Below, piece by piece: positions 32,811 through 41,884 of a stretch of 64,000 nucleotides of DNA. The notes beneath the pieces are model-generated. The model did not search any database. It was given only the letters and a program-made list of their open reading frames with translations, and had not been told where the DNA came from. Position numbers and translations under genes: made by a program. How positions within the stretch are numbered: the first letter of the stretch is position 1; each line of letters opens with the position of its first letter. Origin of the DNA: DLKC01 sp002478885 (GTDB lineage: Bacteria > Bacteroidota > Bacteroidia > Chitinophagales > Chitinophagaceae); NCBI GenBank assembly GCA_046329585.1, contig JAXLUI010000002.1, positions 248,001 to 312,000 of the forward strand, given 5' to 3'.

Positions 32811-33257
32811 ATGAACACTATCCTGCTTATCATCGACGGCATCGGCCTTCCCTTTCCTGTAATTGATCATGTAATACAAAGGGCCAAAAGCGGTGGAAAC
32901 GATGTGATTGGACTATTTATCAAAAGTGCCGAAGAACCTCCTGTTGGCTATGTGTTTCCCAGTGATATCAGGCCACCCGATTCTAGGACCAAAGACGACG
33001 AAGCCATACTTGAAGATGTAGAAATCATTGTTCAAAACATGCATCTTGTTAACAGTATGATGAGGATAAAAGGCATCCATTACCGGGAAGAGCTTTTTAC
33101 CAATCCTTCGGCAGAGAAGATTGCTACGCTTGCTTCTACCTGTAGTTTTGTAATGCTTGACGCAAACTTTGATACAAAAGCTTTGCTAAGCACCGATCTT
33201 ACACTGGAGGATCTGACAGAAGCCATTATTGTTCCAGTTATACCCATTGCCGGTTAA
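32811..33257 (+). CDS. Universal stress protein-like hypothetical
   Basis: Encodes 148 residues from the ATG at 32811; the longer open frame from 32640 crosses the divergent promoter region. The opening MNTILLIIDGIGLPFPVIDHV and GNDVIGLFIKSAEEP, plus length, suggest a UspA-like alpha/beta fold, but the ATP-loop G-x2-G-x9-G-S/T is absent. If UspA-related, it would be a non-ATP-binding variant. It follows a DUF155 gene divergently. Function unknown. Confidence 0.55.
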   Translation: MNTILLIIDGIGLPFPVIDHVIQRAKSGGNDVIGLFIKSAEEPPVGYVFPSDIRPPDSRTKDDEAILEDVEIIVQNMHLVNSMMRIKGIHYREELFTNPSAEKIATLASTCSFVMLDANFDTKALLSTDLTLEDLTEAIIVPVIPIAG

Positions 33258-33508
33258 CTGCGTTGCAGTGGCTAACGCCATTAGAGACTATCGCTTCTCC
33301 CCTCTTTTATTTCCGCGAGTGAATGGTTATGATTGTAACCTAAATGCAGCATATGCCCTTAGGCTGGGATGAGATTTTAAAATATATGGATACTTGACGT
33401 CTTCCAATATTTTGTCCCTGCAACCGATGGGAGAAAGACATGGAGAGGATGATCCGGGGCGGACACAGGCGTGCTTATTTACAGTGCCGGTTACATCTTT
33501 ACGCTGCA

Positions 33509-33937
33509 TTATTTCGTTATGCCGAAATCTCCTGAAATCTCTTCGCGTAAATAACTGTTGTGGTTGCTTTCGAGCGTGATTGAGAAAGTGCCGGTAATTC
33601 CGCCAGCATTTATTTCTTTAATAATGAGCGTACCTGATGCGGTATAAGGAATAAAGTCAACGCCATCAGTGTAGTAAAACCTTGCAATCGAGTCGATACC
33701 TATTGTGCAGGGTTGCACAACATTGTTCAATGAAATGACGCACTGATCAAATGCGTAGCTATTTGCATGGAGTTCTGCTTTCCCGGTATTTTGATCCCAG
33801 GTAGTAGTAACAGTTTCCCATTGTACCGCATTCTCCTGTCCTGCAACCTGCAGGTGCAAAAAACCCCCGGGTTTCAACGTATTGTCTTTGTTACAACTTA
33901 AGAGGCTTATTAAGATAAAACCGATTACAGCACGCAT
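33509..33937 (-). CDS. Lipoprotein, hypothetical
   Basis: Encodes 142 residues. The signal ends in the lipobox LLSC at about residue 14, followed by NKDN, a pattern of surface-exposed or periplasmic lipoproteins in Bacteroidota. The mature part is beta-rich (FLHLQVAGQENAVQWE, GTLIIKEINAGGITGTFSITLE). No recognisable family. It lies just before the first 55-bp repeat array. The preceding gap, 33258-33508, is empty of features. Confidence 0.7.
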   Translation of the reverse strand: MRAVIGFILISLLSCNKDNTLKPGGFLHLQVAGQENAVQWETVTTTWDQNTGKAELHANSYAFDQCVISLNNVVQPCTIGIDSIARFYYTDGVDFIPYTASGTLIIKEINAGGITGTFSITLESNHNSYLREEISGDFGITK

Positions 33938-34128
33938 GTGTTTGAAATAAATGTTGTAAAGCGATGCATCGCAGGTGAGGCTGCCACTATAAAAGCCGGC
34001 GAAAACCCGGTGTTATATACAGAAGCAACAGCCTGTTGACTGCTGAGCTTAATGGCACGAAAATTAGCACCGGCGTATTATTGAATTATTAACTTAATAA
34101 GAACAGAACATTAATTTTTATTATTCTC

Positions 34129-34600
34129 CGCCTACCAATATATTGTCCCTGACGGGACAAAGAAGCATACAAATGAAAATATTACGGCTACCGATATGTT
34201 GTCCCTAACAGGACTGGAGAAGGATACAAATAAAAATATTACGGCTACCGATATGTTGCCCCGGACGGGACAAAGAAGCATACAAATAAAAAATATTACG
34301 GCTACCGATATGTTGTCCCTGACGGGACAAAGAAGCATACAAATGAAAATATTACTGCTACCGATATGTTGTCCCTAACGGGACGAGAAACAAACAAATA
34401 AAAATATTACGGCTACCGATATGTTGTCCCTAACGGGACGAGAAGGATACAAATAAAAATATTACGGCTGCCGATATTTGCTCCCTAAAGGGACCGGCAG
34501 CAGATGGGGATCTTTTCAAAAATACCCGGATGGTGTTATGTTCCCGCGGGACTACTTATGTTTTACTATTTCTACGAACCTTTTCCCTTAACGGGACGGG
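34129..34600 (+). repeat. Tandem 55-57 bp repeat array 1
   Basis: Seven units with GTCCC-TRAC-GGGAC hairpins beginning at 34145, 34201, 34258, 34315, 34371, 34426 and about 34480; spacing 55-57 bp. Between hairpins is a conserved arm: GATACAAATAAAAATATT and ACGGCTACCGATATGTT. Two degenerate hairpins follow near 34551 and 34582. Units are near-identical, with no variable spacers. The same unit forms array 2 at 41360. The rest of the 33938-34777 gap is empty apart from a terminator. Confidence 0.9.
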
Positions 34601-34712
34601 TAAATATGCAAAGGCTCTTCATAAAAAACACAAAGGTGATGCTTTGGGTCAGCAGCATAAAGAGCATCCTTATTTGTTGGGGTGAGGGCTGTAACCAATA
34701 AGGGGGAGTTAC

Positions 34713-34744
34713 AAAAAAAAGGCACCTACTGGAAAGCAGGCGCC
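34713..34744 (-). terminator. Terminator of the T9SS gene
   Basis: On the minus strand GGCGCCTGC pairs with GTAGGTGCC (one G-U) and is followed by T8. It lies 34 nt after the stop of the gene at 34778. Confidence 0.8.
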
Positions 34745-34777
34745 GGGTGTAATCGTTTAAGATTAACACATGCAAGT

Positions 34778-36475
34778 TTACTGTACTACGTTTAATTTTT
34801 TTGTAACAGTGTTCTTACCATCAGAAACAGTTACGAAGTATAAACCGGGAACAGCTTTGTTTAAGTTAACATCCACCACTGATTTACCTGCAACAGCGGC
34901 TTGTTTGTTGAAAACAGCAACACCGTTCATGTTTACCACTTTCACATTTACGTTAGCACCAAAACCGGCAATGTTTACCTTGAAAGTGTTGTGAGCGGGA
35001 TTAGGATAAACGCTGATCTCTGCTTTGTCAGAAGCGATTTCTTCTGCTACAGCGGCAAAGAATTCGGCGTTGGTCTGAGGAGCTGACAGAGAGCAGGCGC
35101 AGGCAAGACCGTAAGCAGTCTTATTCGGCGTAAAGTTTGTCCAGGTTTGTGCCCAGTTCTGGCTCTTTGCTTTGTTTACAGCACCAACATAAGTTGTTTT
35201 AACGAAGAAAGGATCGTTCAAACCAACATGGTTGAAATTAGCACCAGTCAAAGCAGGAGAACCTGTAGCTGGCCTGAAGTCGGGCTTGCTCATGTTATAC
35301 GGAGCAGTAAGCAGGATGCCTGCATTACCTGTGTAGTAACGGTTTGAAGCATGATTCTGCAGCAGGTCAATCACACTTGCATTGGCCGAAGGTGAAGAGG
35401 TTATGATTTCTTTTGCAACCTGTCTTGTACCGATGATATTGTTCTGAACCATTGTATCACTGAGTACATTCTGCTGTGTAGAAGAACCTACATTTGATCC
35501 ATCAATATTGATTCCATCAGGATAACCCATTACGATAGAATTGTAAAGATACATGTGACTGTTCCTGCGGATATGCGCAGCATCTTTAAAGTTGATGTTG
35601 TTGGTTGTATCACCACCGGCAGAGCAGGTAAAGTTTGAGAAGATGGCTCTTGTCTGAGGCAGGTTAGCAGAACCGTTTGCATCGTTATCGCTCTCAAATG
35701 CTTTTGAGCCAGAGATATCTGCAACGAGTGAATCGCGCAAACCGATACCAAACTGGAGTTTACCGCTATAGCCGTTGTCTGTATCGAAATCATCATCGAT
35801 ACCACGGAAAGCGATTATGTGTTTACAGTTTACTGTACCACCGAACCACTCGAATGAATCGTCGTTTGCATAACTTACCTGTACGTAGTCAACCAATGTT
35901 CCTGCACCAACACCACCGAATGTGATACCATTGATCTCATTGTTTGGAGCGAATGCCACACCGGCATATTCAACACGCACGAAGTTCAGTTCACCAGAGT
36001 TATCGTTGTTATCCGGATTTAAACCACCGCCATATTCAGTCAGTGCTGAAGGAGGTAAACCTTCGATGTTGGCAGTACCTGTTGGTGTGTTTACAGCAGC
36101 TTTACCAAGGATGATCAATCCACCCCAGTCACCACGGTTTCTTTTGTTTGGTCCTTTAGCAGAAGTAAAAACGATCGGGCAAGAAGGCGTACCTACTGCA
36201 TGAATCTTAGCACCCTTTGTAATTAACAATGCACCTTTTGAAATAGTGTCACCCACGATAACGGTACCTGGCTGAATGGTTAATTCAGCAGCGTTGGTAA
36301 CGTACACTTTGCCCTTGAGGAAGTAAATGGTATCGCAGTCCCATGTGGTGTTTTTAGTAATCAGGGTATCTGCGTTCTGCAGCACTTTTACCACCTTCTG
36401 CGCATTTGCAGTAATGGTTAAGCCTGCTGCCACGATCAGAATCAATGTCCTTGCAAGTAAAGATCTGGTTTGCAT
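34778..36475 (-). CDS. Secreted T9SS-sorted protein (GDWGG motif family)
   Basis: Encodes 565 residues. Signal peptide ends TANAQ. The middle shows beta-helix-like right-handed repeats (AAELTIQPGTVIVGD, RGDWGGLIILGKA, NGITFGGVGAGTLVDYVQVSYANDD) and the last ~75 residues form a type A sorting domain: VYPNPAHNTFKV...VVNMNGVAVFN...GLYFVTVSDG. It should be exported by T9SS and anchored or released outside. Function unknown. It is divergent from a TonB receptor with a perfect 24-bp palindrome between them, so the two are probably co-regulated and work together at the surface. Confidence 0.87.
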   Translation of the reverse strand: MQTRSLLARTLILIVAAGLTITANAQKVVKVLQNADTLITKNTTWDCDTIYFLKGKVYVTNAAELTIQPGTVIVGDTISKGALLITKGAKIHAVGTPSCPIVFTSAKGPNKRNRGDWGGLIILGKAAVNTPTGTANIEGLPPSALTEYGGGLNPDNNDNSGELNFVRVEYAGVAFAPNNEINGITFGGVGAGTLVDYVQVSYANDDSFEWFGGTVNCKHIIAFRGIDDDFDTDNGYSGKLQFGIGLRDSLVADISGSKAFESDNDANGSANLPQTRAIFSNFTCSAGGDTTNNINFKDAAHIRRNSHMYLYNSIVMGYPDGINIDGSNVGSSTQQNVLSDTMVQNNIIGTRQVAKEIITSSPSANASVIDLLQNHASNRYYTGNAGILLTAPYNMSKPDFRPATGSPALTGANFNHVGLNDPFFVKTTYVGAVNKAKSQNWAQTWTNFTPNKTAYGLACACSLSAPQTNAEFFAAVAEEIASDKAEISVYPNPAHNTFKVNIAGFGANVNVKVVNMNGVAVFNKQAAVAGKSVVDVNLNKAVPGLYFVTVSDGKNTVTKKLNVVQ

Positions 36476-36555
36476 AAATAGTTTTTTTGTTTTGGTAAAG
36501 ATGTGGCAGCATGATGAAATAAAAACACAATCAAGGTTAAGGATATTTTACCAAA

Positions 36556-36647
36556 TCGTTAAGCCAATGTATCGGCCAAAACATAATACAGTAAAAGGTT
36601 CCAAGAGAATCACGTTAACAATTAAATCATAATAAAATAACGTTAAG
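36556..36647. promoter_or_regulatory. CGTTAA repeats in the divergent intergenic region
   Basis: TCGTTAAGCC at about 36556, ACGTTAACAA at 36612 and ACGTTAAGTT at 36640 share a CGTTAA core, spaced 56 and 28 bp. They precede the palindrome at 36659. Possibly activator sites; only the repetition is seen. Confidence 0.35.
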
Positions 36648-36658
36648 TTCAATAAAAA

Positions 36659-36682
36659 ACTGATACAATAAATTGTATCAGT
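36659..36682. promoter_or_regulatory. 24-bp perfect palindrome between T9SS gene and TonB receptor
   Basis: ACTGATACAAT at 36659-36669 and ATTGTATCAGT at 36672-36682 are exact inverse complements around AA. It lies midway between the divergent start codons (184 bp and 83 bp away), the expected position for a dimeric regulator. It lacks a T-run, so a terminator is unlikely. Confidence 0.7.
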
Positions 36683-36744
36683 GCTTATCAATTTTCGTAA
36701 CAATTACTTAATGACACAGACCGTTTACCGAAAAAAACTGCATC

Positions 36745-36752
36745 TACTTTTG
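36745..36752 (+). promoter_or_regulatory. Possible -7 element of the TonB receptor gene
   Basis: TACTTTTG matches the Bacteroidota -7 consensus TAnnTTTG, and TTTA lies 17 nt upstream where TTTG is usual. It ends only 12 nt before the start codon, implying a very short leader. Low confidence. Confidence 0.35.
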
Positions 36753-36764
36753 CGCTAAAACTGT

Positions 36765-39608
36765 ATGACCAATAAGTTTACACTGCTTATTTTACTCTTT
36801 TTATTTTTTTCATTCTCCCCGTTCGGCCAGACCGGAAACCTCAGTGGGAAAGTAACTGATGAAAGCAGTAACCAGAGCCTTGCAGGTGCTACTGTTTCCT
36901 TGCTTGAACTAAAGAAAAATGTTAGCACCGAAGCCGATGGCGGTTACCGCATTAATAATATAGCGCCTGGCAAGTACACACTCCAGATCAGTTATGTAGG
37001 TTTTAATTCCAAAAAGATTTCTGACATAGAAATAGTGCGTGGCGATGTTACTGTTTTAAATGTTACGCTTGTTCCCCATAAAGGCAGCCTCGATGCAGTA
37101 GTGGTTACCACCACGAGTGCCAAAAAAGAGAGCCTGAATTCACTGCTTGTTACCAGGAGAAATGCGCCTGTGGTATCTGACGGTATCAGTGCAGACCTGA
37201 TCAAGAAATCTCCTGATAAAAATACCAGTGATGTATTGAAAAGAATTTCAGGAACGTCGGTACAGGAAAACAAATATGTTGTTGTAAGAGGCATGAATGA
37301 CCGTTATAATGAAGCCATGCTGAATGGTTTTATATTGCCCAGTTCGGAGCCTGACCGTAAAACATTCGCGTTTGACATTTTTCCTTCTGAGGTGGTGGAT
37401 AATATAACGATCTACAAGAGCGCATCTCCTGACCTGCCGGGCAGCTTTGCCGGAGGACTTGTGCAGATCACAACCAAAGATGTTCCGGATAAAGCGTTCC
37501 TGTCGGTTAAGTCATCAGTTGGTTTAAATACTCAAACAATTTCCAATGATTTTTATACCTATCCAGGGAGTAAAACAGATTGGCTTGGTTTTGACAACAG
37601 CGTGCGGAAATTACCGGACGCAGTTGCCCATACATCCACGCACGATTTCAATTCACTTACCTATGATGACCCGGCAAAAAAGACTTCGCTGGACCGTTCC
37701 TTCCAAAACACCTGGGGGCTTGAGCAAAAAGCAGGTTCACTTTTGAATGGTGGACTCCAGTTGTCGGGCGGCTTTAATGCGAAGCTGAACAAGAATTCAT
37801 CTTACCCCAGAATCGGCGGTATATTCGGTGTTACCTACAATTCTTCTTTTACCTATACACAACAGGACAGGACCTATTACCAGGACCCTACCAATGCCAA
37901 CCCGGACAATGTTGATTTCCGTTTTAAAGATTCGCAATATGTTCAGAATATTCTGACGAGTGCATTGGGCAATATTTCCTTTAAAATAAATCGCAACAAC
38001 AAGCTCTTTTTTAATAACATCATTTCCCTGAACTCGTTTGATCAAACGGTGGTCAGGGGCGGTTCGTATAATGCCTTGTCAAGACCTATGATAGAAGCCT
38101 ATTCCTATTATTTTGTCAGCAACCGCCTGATCAATACGCAGGTTGGCGGAGAGCATTATTTGCCGGGATCCAAAATCAAAATCAACTGGACTGGTTATTA
38201 TACCGACCTGAAAAGAAATGAACCCGATTACCGGTATATTACTTACCAGCGAGGTTCTGAATATGATCCCTATGCGGCTGTACTTGCTTATGGCGGCCAG
38301 CTTTCCACCACAGAATCAGGTCTCCGTTTTTTTGGTGATGTAGAAGATTACAGTAAGGGCGCCAATGCTGATGTGAGCATTCCGTTCAAACTTTTTAACA
38401 ATAACCAGAGCCTTAAGTTTGGCGGCGGTTATTATTATGACCAGCGTAAAAGAAATATCCGGTTTTTCAACAGCAACTCACCCAATAACCCAACTGAACA
38501 ATCAGGACAATATATTTTTCAGCAGCCGGGTGATATTTTCGCCACTTCGCATTTTGACGCCAATGAAGGGCTTTACCTGAACGAACCTGAATTACCGGAA
38601 AACAGCTACCAGGGTTTTGTAAGAAACGCATCAGGGTTTTTGATGTTTGACAACCGGTTTTCTTCAAAGCTAAGGCTGGTGTGGGGTATGCGGCTTGAAA
38701 ACTATCGCAACCAGTTGAGCGGACTTAATGCAAGTTTTGAACCAACCACGTTTGCTGACATTAAAAAAGCAGACTGGCTGCCTTCAGGTAACCTTGTTTA
38801 TTCGGTGTTGCCCAAAGCCAACCTGCGGTTGAGTTACGGTCGTACGGTCACACGACCATTGTTCAGGGAATTGTCGCCACAGGTGTTCTATGACTTCTTC
38901 CTCAACATCACCTATTTTGGTAATGCCAGCCTCGTACCCACTTATATAGACAACTTTGAGGTACGTTGGGAACATTTCTTTAAAAACTCGCAGTACTATT
39001 CTGTGAGTGTTTTCTACAAGCAATTAAAAGACCCGATAGAACCGAGGGTATTTAATCCTTCTGCTGAATCATTGTCGCAGATATATGCGAATGTGGATAA
39101 AGCAAAGAACAAAGGCATTGAACTGGAAGTGAGAAAAGACTTTGGATTTTTCGGAAAGTATTTTGAGAACCTTGTACTCTATACCAACCTGTCGCTGATA
39201 CAGTCAGATGTAAGCGCTGGAGACCTTGTTAATACCAAGAATTCCAACCGGCCATTGTTTGGCCAGTCGCCTTACCTGCTGAATGCATCGCTGCAATACA
39301 CAGAGCCTAAATCAAAGATCAACGTTTCGTTTTTATATAACCAGGCAGGCACGAGAATATGGCTGCTGGATGCGATCTATCCCAACATCGTGTGGGAAAA
39401 GCCAAGGCCCATTTTTGATTTCAAGATCAGTAAAACGGTATTTAAAAAGGGACTGGTGGAATTTTCATGGGCTGACGTGTTGCACAAGGATGCCATCTTT
39501 TTTAATGATATCAACGACAACCAAAAGTATGACAAGGGCACTGACATCACCACCATCAGGAGAACGTTTGGCTCTAGCGTATCGCTGGCAATCGGTTATA
39601 AGTTTTAA
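36765..39608 (+). CDS. TonB-dependent receptor with CarboxypepD_reg-like domain
   Basis: Encodes 947 residues. The signal peptide is followed by a carboxypeptidase regulatory-like Ig domain (about 24-100): LSGKVTDESSNQSLAGATVSLLEL. A plug domain (about 110-230) has ISGTSVQENKYVVVRGMNDRYNEAMLNG, then a long outer-membrane beta-barrel of aromatic strands ending SVSLAIGYKF. The substrate, often a metal complex or polymer fragment, is not evident. No SusD partner is next to it; the neighbours are two T9SS proteins instead. Divergently transcribed from one of them with a palindrome in between. Confidence 0.92.
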   Translation: MTNKFTLLILLFLFFSFSPFGQTGNLSGKVTDESSNQSLAGATVSLLELKKNVSTEADGGYRINNIAPGKYTLQISYVGFNSKKISDIEIVRGDVTVLNVTLVPHKGSLDAVVVTTTSAKKESLNSLLVTRRNAPVVSDGISADLIKKSPDKNTSDVLKRISGTSVQENKYVVVRGMNDRYNEAMLNGFILPSSEPDRKTFAFDIFPSEVVDNITIYKSASPDLPGSFAGGLVQITTKDVPDKAFLSVKSSVGLNTQTISNDFYTYPGSKTDWLGFDNSVRKLPDAVAHTSTHDFNSLTYDDPAKKTSLDRSFQNTWGLEQKAGSLLNGGLQLSGGFNAKLNKNSSYPRIGGIFGVTYNSSFTYTQQDRTYYQDPTNANPDNVDFRFKDSQYVQNILTSALGNISFKINRNNKLFFNNIISLNSFDQTVVRGGSYNALSRPMIEAYSYYFVSNRLINTQVGGEHYLPGSKIKINWTGYYTDLKRNEPDYRYITYQRGSEYDPYAAVLAYGGQLSTTESGLRFFGDVEDYSKGANADVSIPFKLFNNNQSLKFGGGYYYDQRKRNIRFFNSNSPNNPTEQSGQYIFQQPGDIFATSHFDANEGLYLNEPELPENSYQGFVRNASGFLMFDNRFSSKLRLVWGMRLENYRNQLSGLNASFEPTTFADIKKADWLPSGNLVYSVLPKANLRLSYGRTVTRPLFRELSPQVFYDFFLNITYFGNASLVPTYIDNFEVRWEHFFKNSQYYSVSVFYKQLKDPIEPRVFNPSAESLSQIYANVDKAKNKGIELEVRKDFGFFGKYFENLVLYTNLSLIQSDVSAGDLVNTKNSNRPLFGQSPYLLNASLQYTEPKSKINVSFLYNQAGTRIWLLDAIYPNIVWEKPRPIFDFKISKTVFKKGLVEFSWADVLHKDAIFFNDINDNQKYDKGTDITTIRRTFGSSVSLAIGYKF

Positions 39609-39609
39609 T

Positions 39610-39680
39610 GCATAGCAGCCGAACAGCGTAACAGCTGTACAAGTGTGCGACGCAAGTACTGCCGAACATTGTTACCAAAG
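39610..39680 (-). repeat. Dispersed intergenic repeat, family A copy (reverse)
   Basis: CTGTACAAGTGTGCGACGCAA lies at about 39635-39655 with a preceding AGCCGAACAGCG. It is a compact copy between the TonB receptor and the T9SS gene. Confidence 0.7.
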
Positions 39681-39773
39681 CCGGCGACCAAAAAGTATTT
39701 CTCTGTGATAACATACATACAGTTTTAACACCGGCCCTGTGAATTTTTTGTACAAAAACTAAAACACATAATT

Positions 39774-41045
39774 ATGATGAAGAAAAACCTTTGCGGCCTT
39801 CTTGTTTTATCAACGCTACTGTTCGTGGAAGCCCATGCGCAACAGGCGTGCGATACCATTAACAGCCCGGTGTCTCCAACCTGGAAAGACACAAGTTATA
39901 AATACACCGACCCGTTTGGCACTTTTCTCGGCTATATCAATGGAACAAATAATGATGGCCCTTTGCAGAAGGCCAATTATTTTGACCTCTCGGGTACTGC
40001 CTACAACTATATACTCGGCACGCTGGTTAAGTTTGGCAAAGCCAATTCCACGTTGCCTGCCAATCTTTCCAAGCTTATTTATTTCAGGGTTTATTCCGCC
40101 GATCCCGCCAAAGGAGTACCATCAACATTGCTTGCGACAGCACAAAAGACGCTGGCAGAAGTAAAGGCCGATGTTGATGCGGGAAAGAATACCGTTGTTG
40201 TGTTTCCAACCGCAACAGCATTGCCTGCTGACAAGAAGTTTTTTGTATCGGTAGATATTACCAATTTTTCATGGGATATACATGGTGACAAAGATTCCAT
40301 CTGGATCGGTGGCACTGCCGATGACCAGGTCGAGCCCAATGCCGCATGGGATGCCGATTCTGTTGGCAGTAAAGTAAAATGGACGTCATTCAGCAACAAC
40401 TATGTTAATCCTGCCGATCAAAACAATGCACTGGATGTTACCCTCTGGATATTCCCGCACGTGAGCACAGCGGCAACAGGATGCACATTGCTGCCCGTAA
40501 ATATTTTATCGTTCACTGCACAAAAGAACAACCGGGACGTGCGATTGCAGTGGGAAATAAGTGATGAGATAAACATGAAGGGTTATGAAATTCAAAAATC
40601 GCTTAACAACACAAACTTTGAAAGCATCGGTTTTGTCAATGCTGTGAACTCACTCAAAAACCAATCGTATAGCTTCAACGACCGCAATGCTTTTGCAACA
40701 AGCAGCAACGTACAGTACCGGTTGAAACAGGTAGATGGTGATGGCAGCATAAAATATTCCAGGGTAATTACGATGAGGTCAGATGCTTTATCCATGGATG
40801 TATTGTTCGCCAATCCGTTCAGCGGCGCGTTAAAACTGCAGCTCAATCTTGTTGAAGCAAAGCAGGTTGCGGTCAATGTGTTTGATATGCAGGGAAGGCT
40901 GGTTGCGAAACTGCCAGCAACGAATTATGGTGTAGCATCGAACAGCATTACTATTCCGTCTACTGCCAATCTTAAACCAGGCACTTACCTGTTGCAGCTC
41001 AATTCAGGTAAAGATCAACATGTTTACAAGGTCGTAAAACAATAG
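39774..41045 (+). CDS. Secreted T9SS-sorted protein
   Basis: Encodes 423 residues (a second Met at residue 2 could be the start). Signal peptide ends AHAQ. The middle part (about 24-235) is unrecognised and has an LPVNILSFTAQ linker typical of Bacteroidota exoproteins preceding a fibronectin-like segment WEISDEINMKGYEIQKS. The end is a sorting domain: LFANPFSGALKLQLN...VFDMQGRLVAKL...PGTYLLQL. It follows the TonB receptor 165 nt away and ends in a terminator. Probably a surface partner of the receptor. Confidence 0.85.
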   Translation: MMKKNLCGLLVLSTLLFVEAHAQQACDTINSPVSPTWKDTSYKYTDPFGTFLGYINGTNNDGPLQKANYFDLSGTAYNYILGTLVKFGKANSTLPANLSKLIYFRVYSADPAKGVPSTLLATAQKTLAEVKADVDAGKNTVVVFPTATALPADKKFFVSVDITNFSWDIHGDKDSIWIGGTADDQVEPNAAWDADSVGSKVKWTSFSNNYVNPADQNNALDVTLWIFPHVSTAATGCTLLPVNILSFTAQKNNRDVRLQWEISDEINMKGYEIQKSLNNTNFESIGFVNAVNSLKNQSYSFNDRNAFATSSNVQYRLKQVDGDGSIKYSRVITMRSDALSMDVLFANPFSGALKLQLNLVEAKQVAVNVFDMQGRLVAKLPATNYGVASNSITIPSTANLKPGTYLLQLNSGKDQHVYKVVKQ

Positions 41046-41072
41046 GCACTAAGGCAATCAACATTCAGCAGT

Positions 41073-41101
41073 AAGCGGGTAATTTTTTTACCCGCTTTTT
41101 T
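41073..41101 (+). terminator. Rho-independent terminator
   Basis: AAGCGGGTAA pairs with TTACCCGCTT around TTTTT, followed by T-rich sequence. It ends the T9SS gene at 41045. Confidence 0.9.
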
Positions 41102-41165
41102 GTGCCCGGGCTTTTGTGCAGGTGGCATCTTCGTTGTGTCACTCACTTGTGCTTCCGGGATATTT
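41098..41165 (+). repeat. Dispersed intergenic repeat, family A copy
   Basis: TTTTGTGCCCGGGCTTTTGT (41098-41117) and the core CGTTGTGTCACTCACTTGTGC (about 41132-41152). It follows the terminator. The gap from 41166 to about 41290 shows nothing else. Confidence 0.7.
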
Positions 41166-41295
41166 TGCGGCAGTAGCCGGCTGTGTGCATCAAGCTTCCA
41201 GTTGTCGAGACCAATCCACTTTTGTTGGTGCAAACAGCAACTGGTAAAAAAGTGCACAAAGATGATGGTTCGGGATTGGTGAAGACAATCGATGG

Positions 41296-41787
41296 AGGGA
41301 ATATTACGTCCCTACGAGACCCTGGCTTATGTATTTTCTGATATTTCTACCAATGTTTGGTCCCTGACGGGACGAGAAGGATACAAATAAAAATATTACG
41401 GCTACCAATATGTTGTCCCTAACGGGACGAGAAACATACAAATAAAAATATACGGCTGCCGGTATGTTGTCCCTGACGGGACGAGAAGGATACAAATAAA
41501 AATATTGCGGCTACCAATATGTTGTCCCTGACGGGACGAGAAACATACAAATAAAAATATACGGCTGCCGATATGTTGTCCCTAACGGGACGAGAAGGAT
41601 ACAAATAAAAATATTACGGCTACCAGTATGTTGTCCCTAACGGGACGAGAAGGATACAAATAAAAATATTACGGCTACCGGTATGTTGTCCCTAACGGGA
41701 CGAGAAACATACAAATAAAAATATTACGGCTACCGATATGTGTCCCTAACGGGACGAGAAGGGTACAAATAAAAATATTACGGCTGC
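41296..41787 (+). repeat. Tandem 54-55 bp repeat array 2
   Basis: Eight hairpins GTCCC-TRAC-GGGAC begin at 41360, 41415, 41469, 41524, 41578, 41633, 41688 and 41742, spaced 54-55 bp, with a degenerate copy near 41308. Units 1-2 and 3-4 form a 109-bp dimer: odd units have GGATAC and ACCAATATG, even units ACATAC and a shorter TATACGGCTGCC. Same unit and same orientation as array 1. The two arrays enclose the T9SS / TonB receptor / T9SS locus. Confidence 0.9.
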
Positions 41788-41880
41788 ACAGCACGGCGAG
41801 TGCCACAAAGCAACGCACGAGGCTATCTGACACTCGCCTGGGAAGATTTTGGGGTGGTGAGGACAGCAACCGATAGGACA
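41788..41880 (+). repeat. Family B modules (B4 and degenerate B1)
   Basis: GCGAGTGCCAC...GACACTCGCC (41797-41840) is followed by GGTGGTGAGGACAGCAACCGATAGG, a degenerate B1. It abuts array 2 directly. Confidence 0.75.
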
Positions 41881-41884
41881 ATAG

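Noticed and set aside
34129..34600. CRISPR array
   Set aside because: Units are near-identical along their whole length and there are no unique spacers; no cas genes are present.
36659..36682. Terminator
   Set aside because: The palindrome has a 2-nt loop and no T-run, and lies between two divergent start codons.
41304..41881. Minus-strand proteins with repeated PVRDNI-type peptides over the arrays
   Set aside because: They arise from translating the tandem repeat; the 54-57 bp period is not constantly a multiple of three, and no start signal or stable frame exists.
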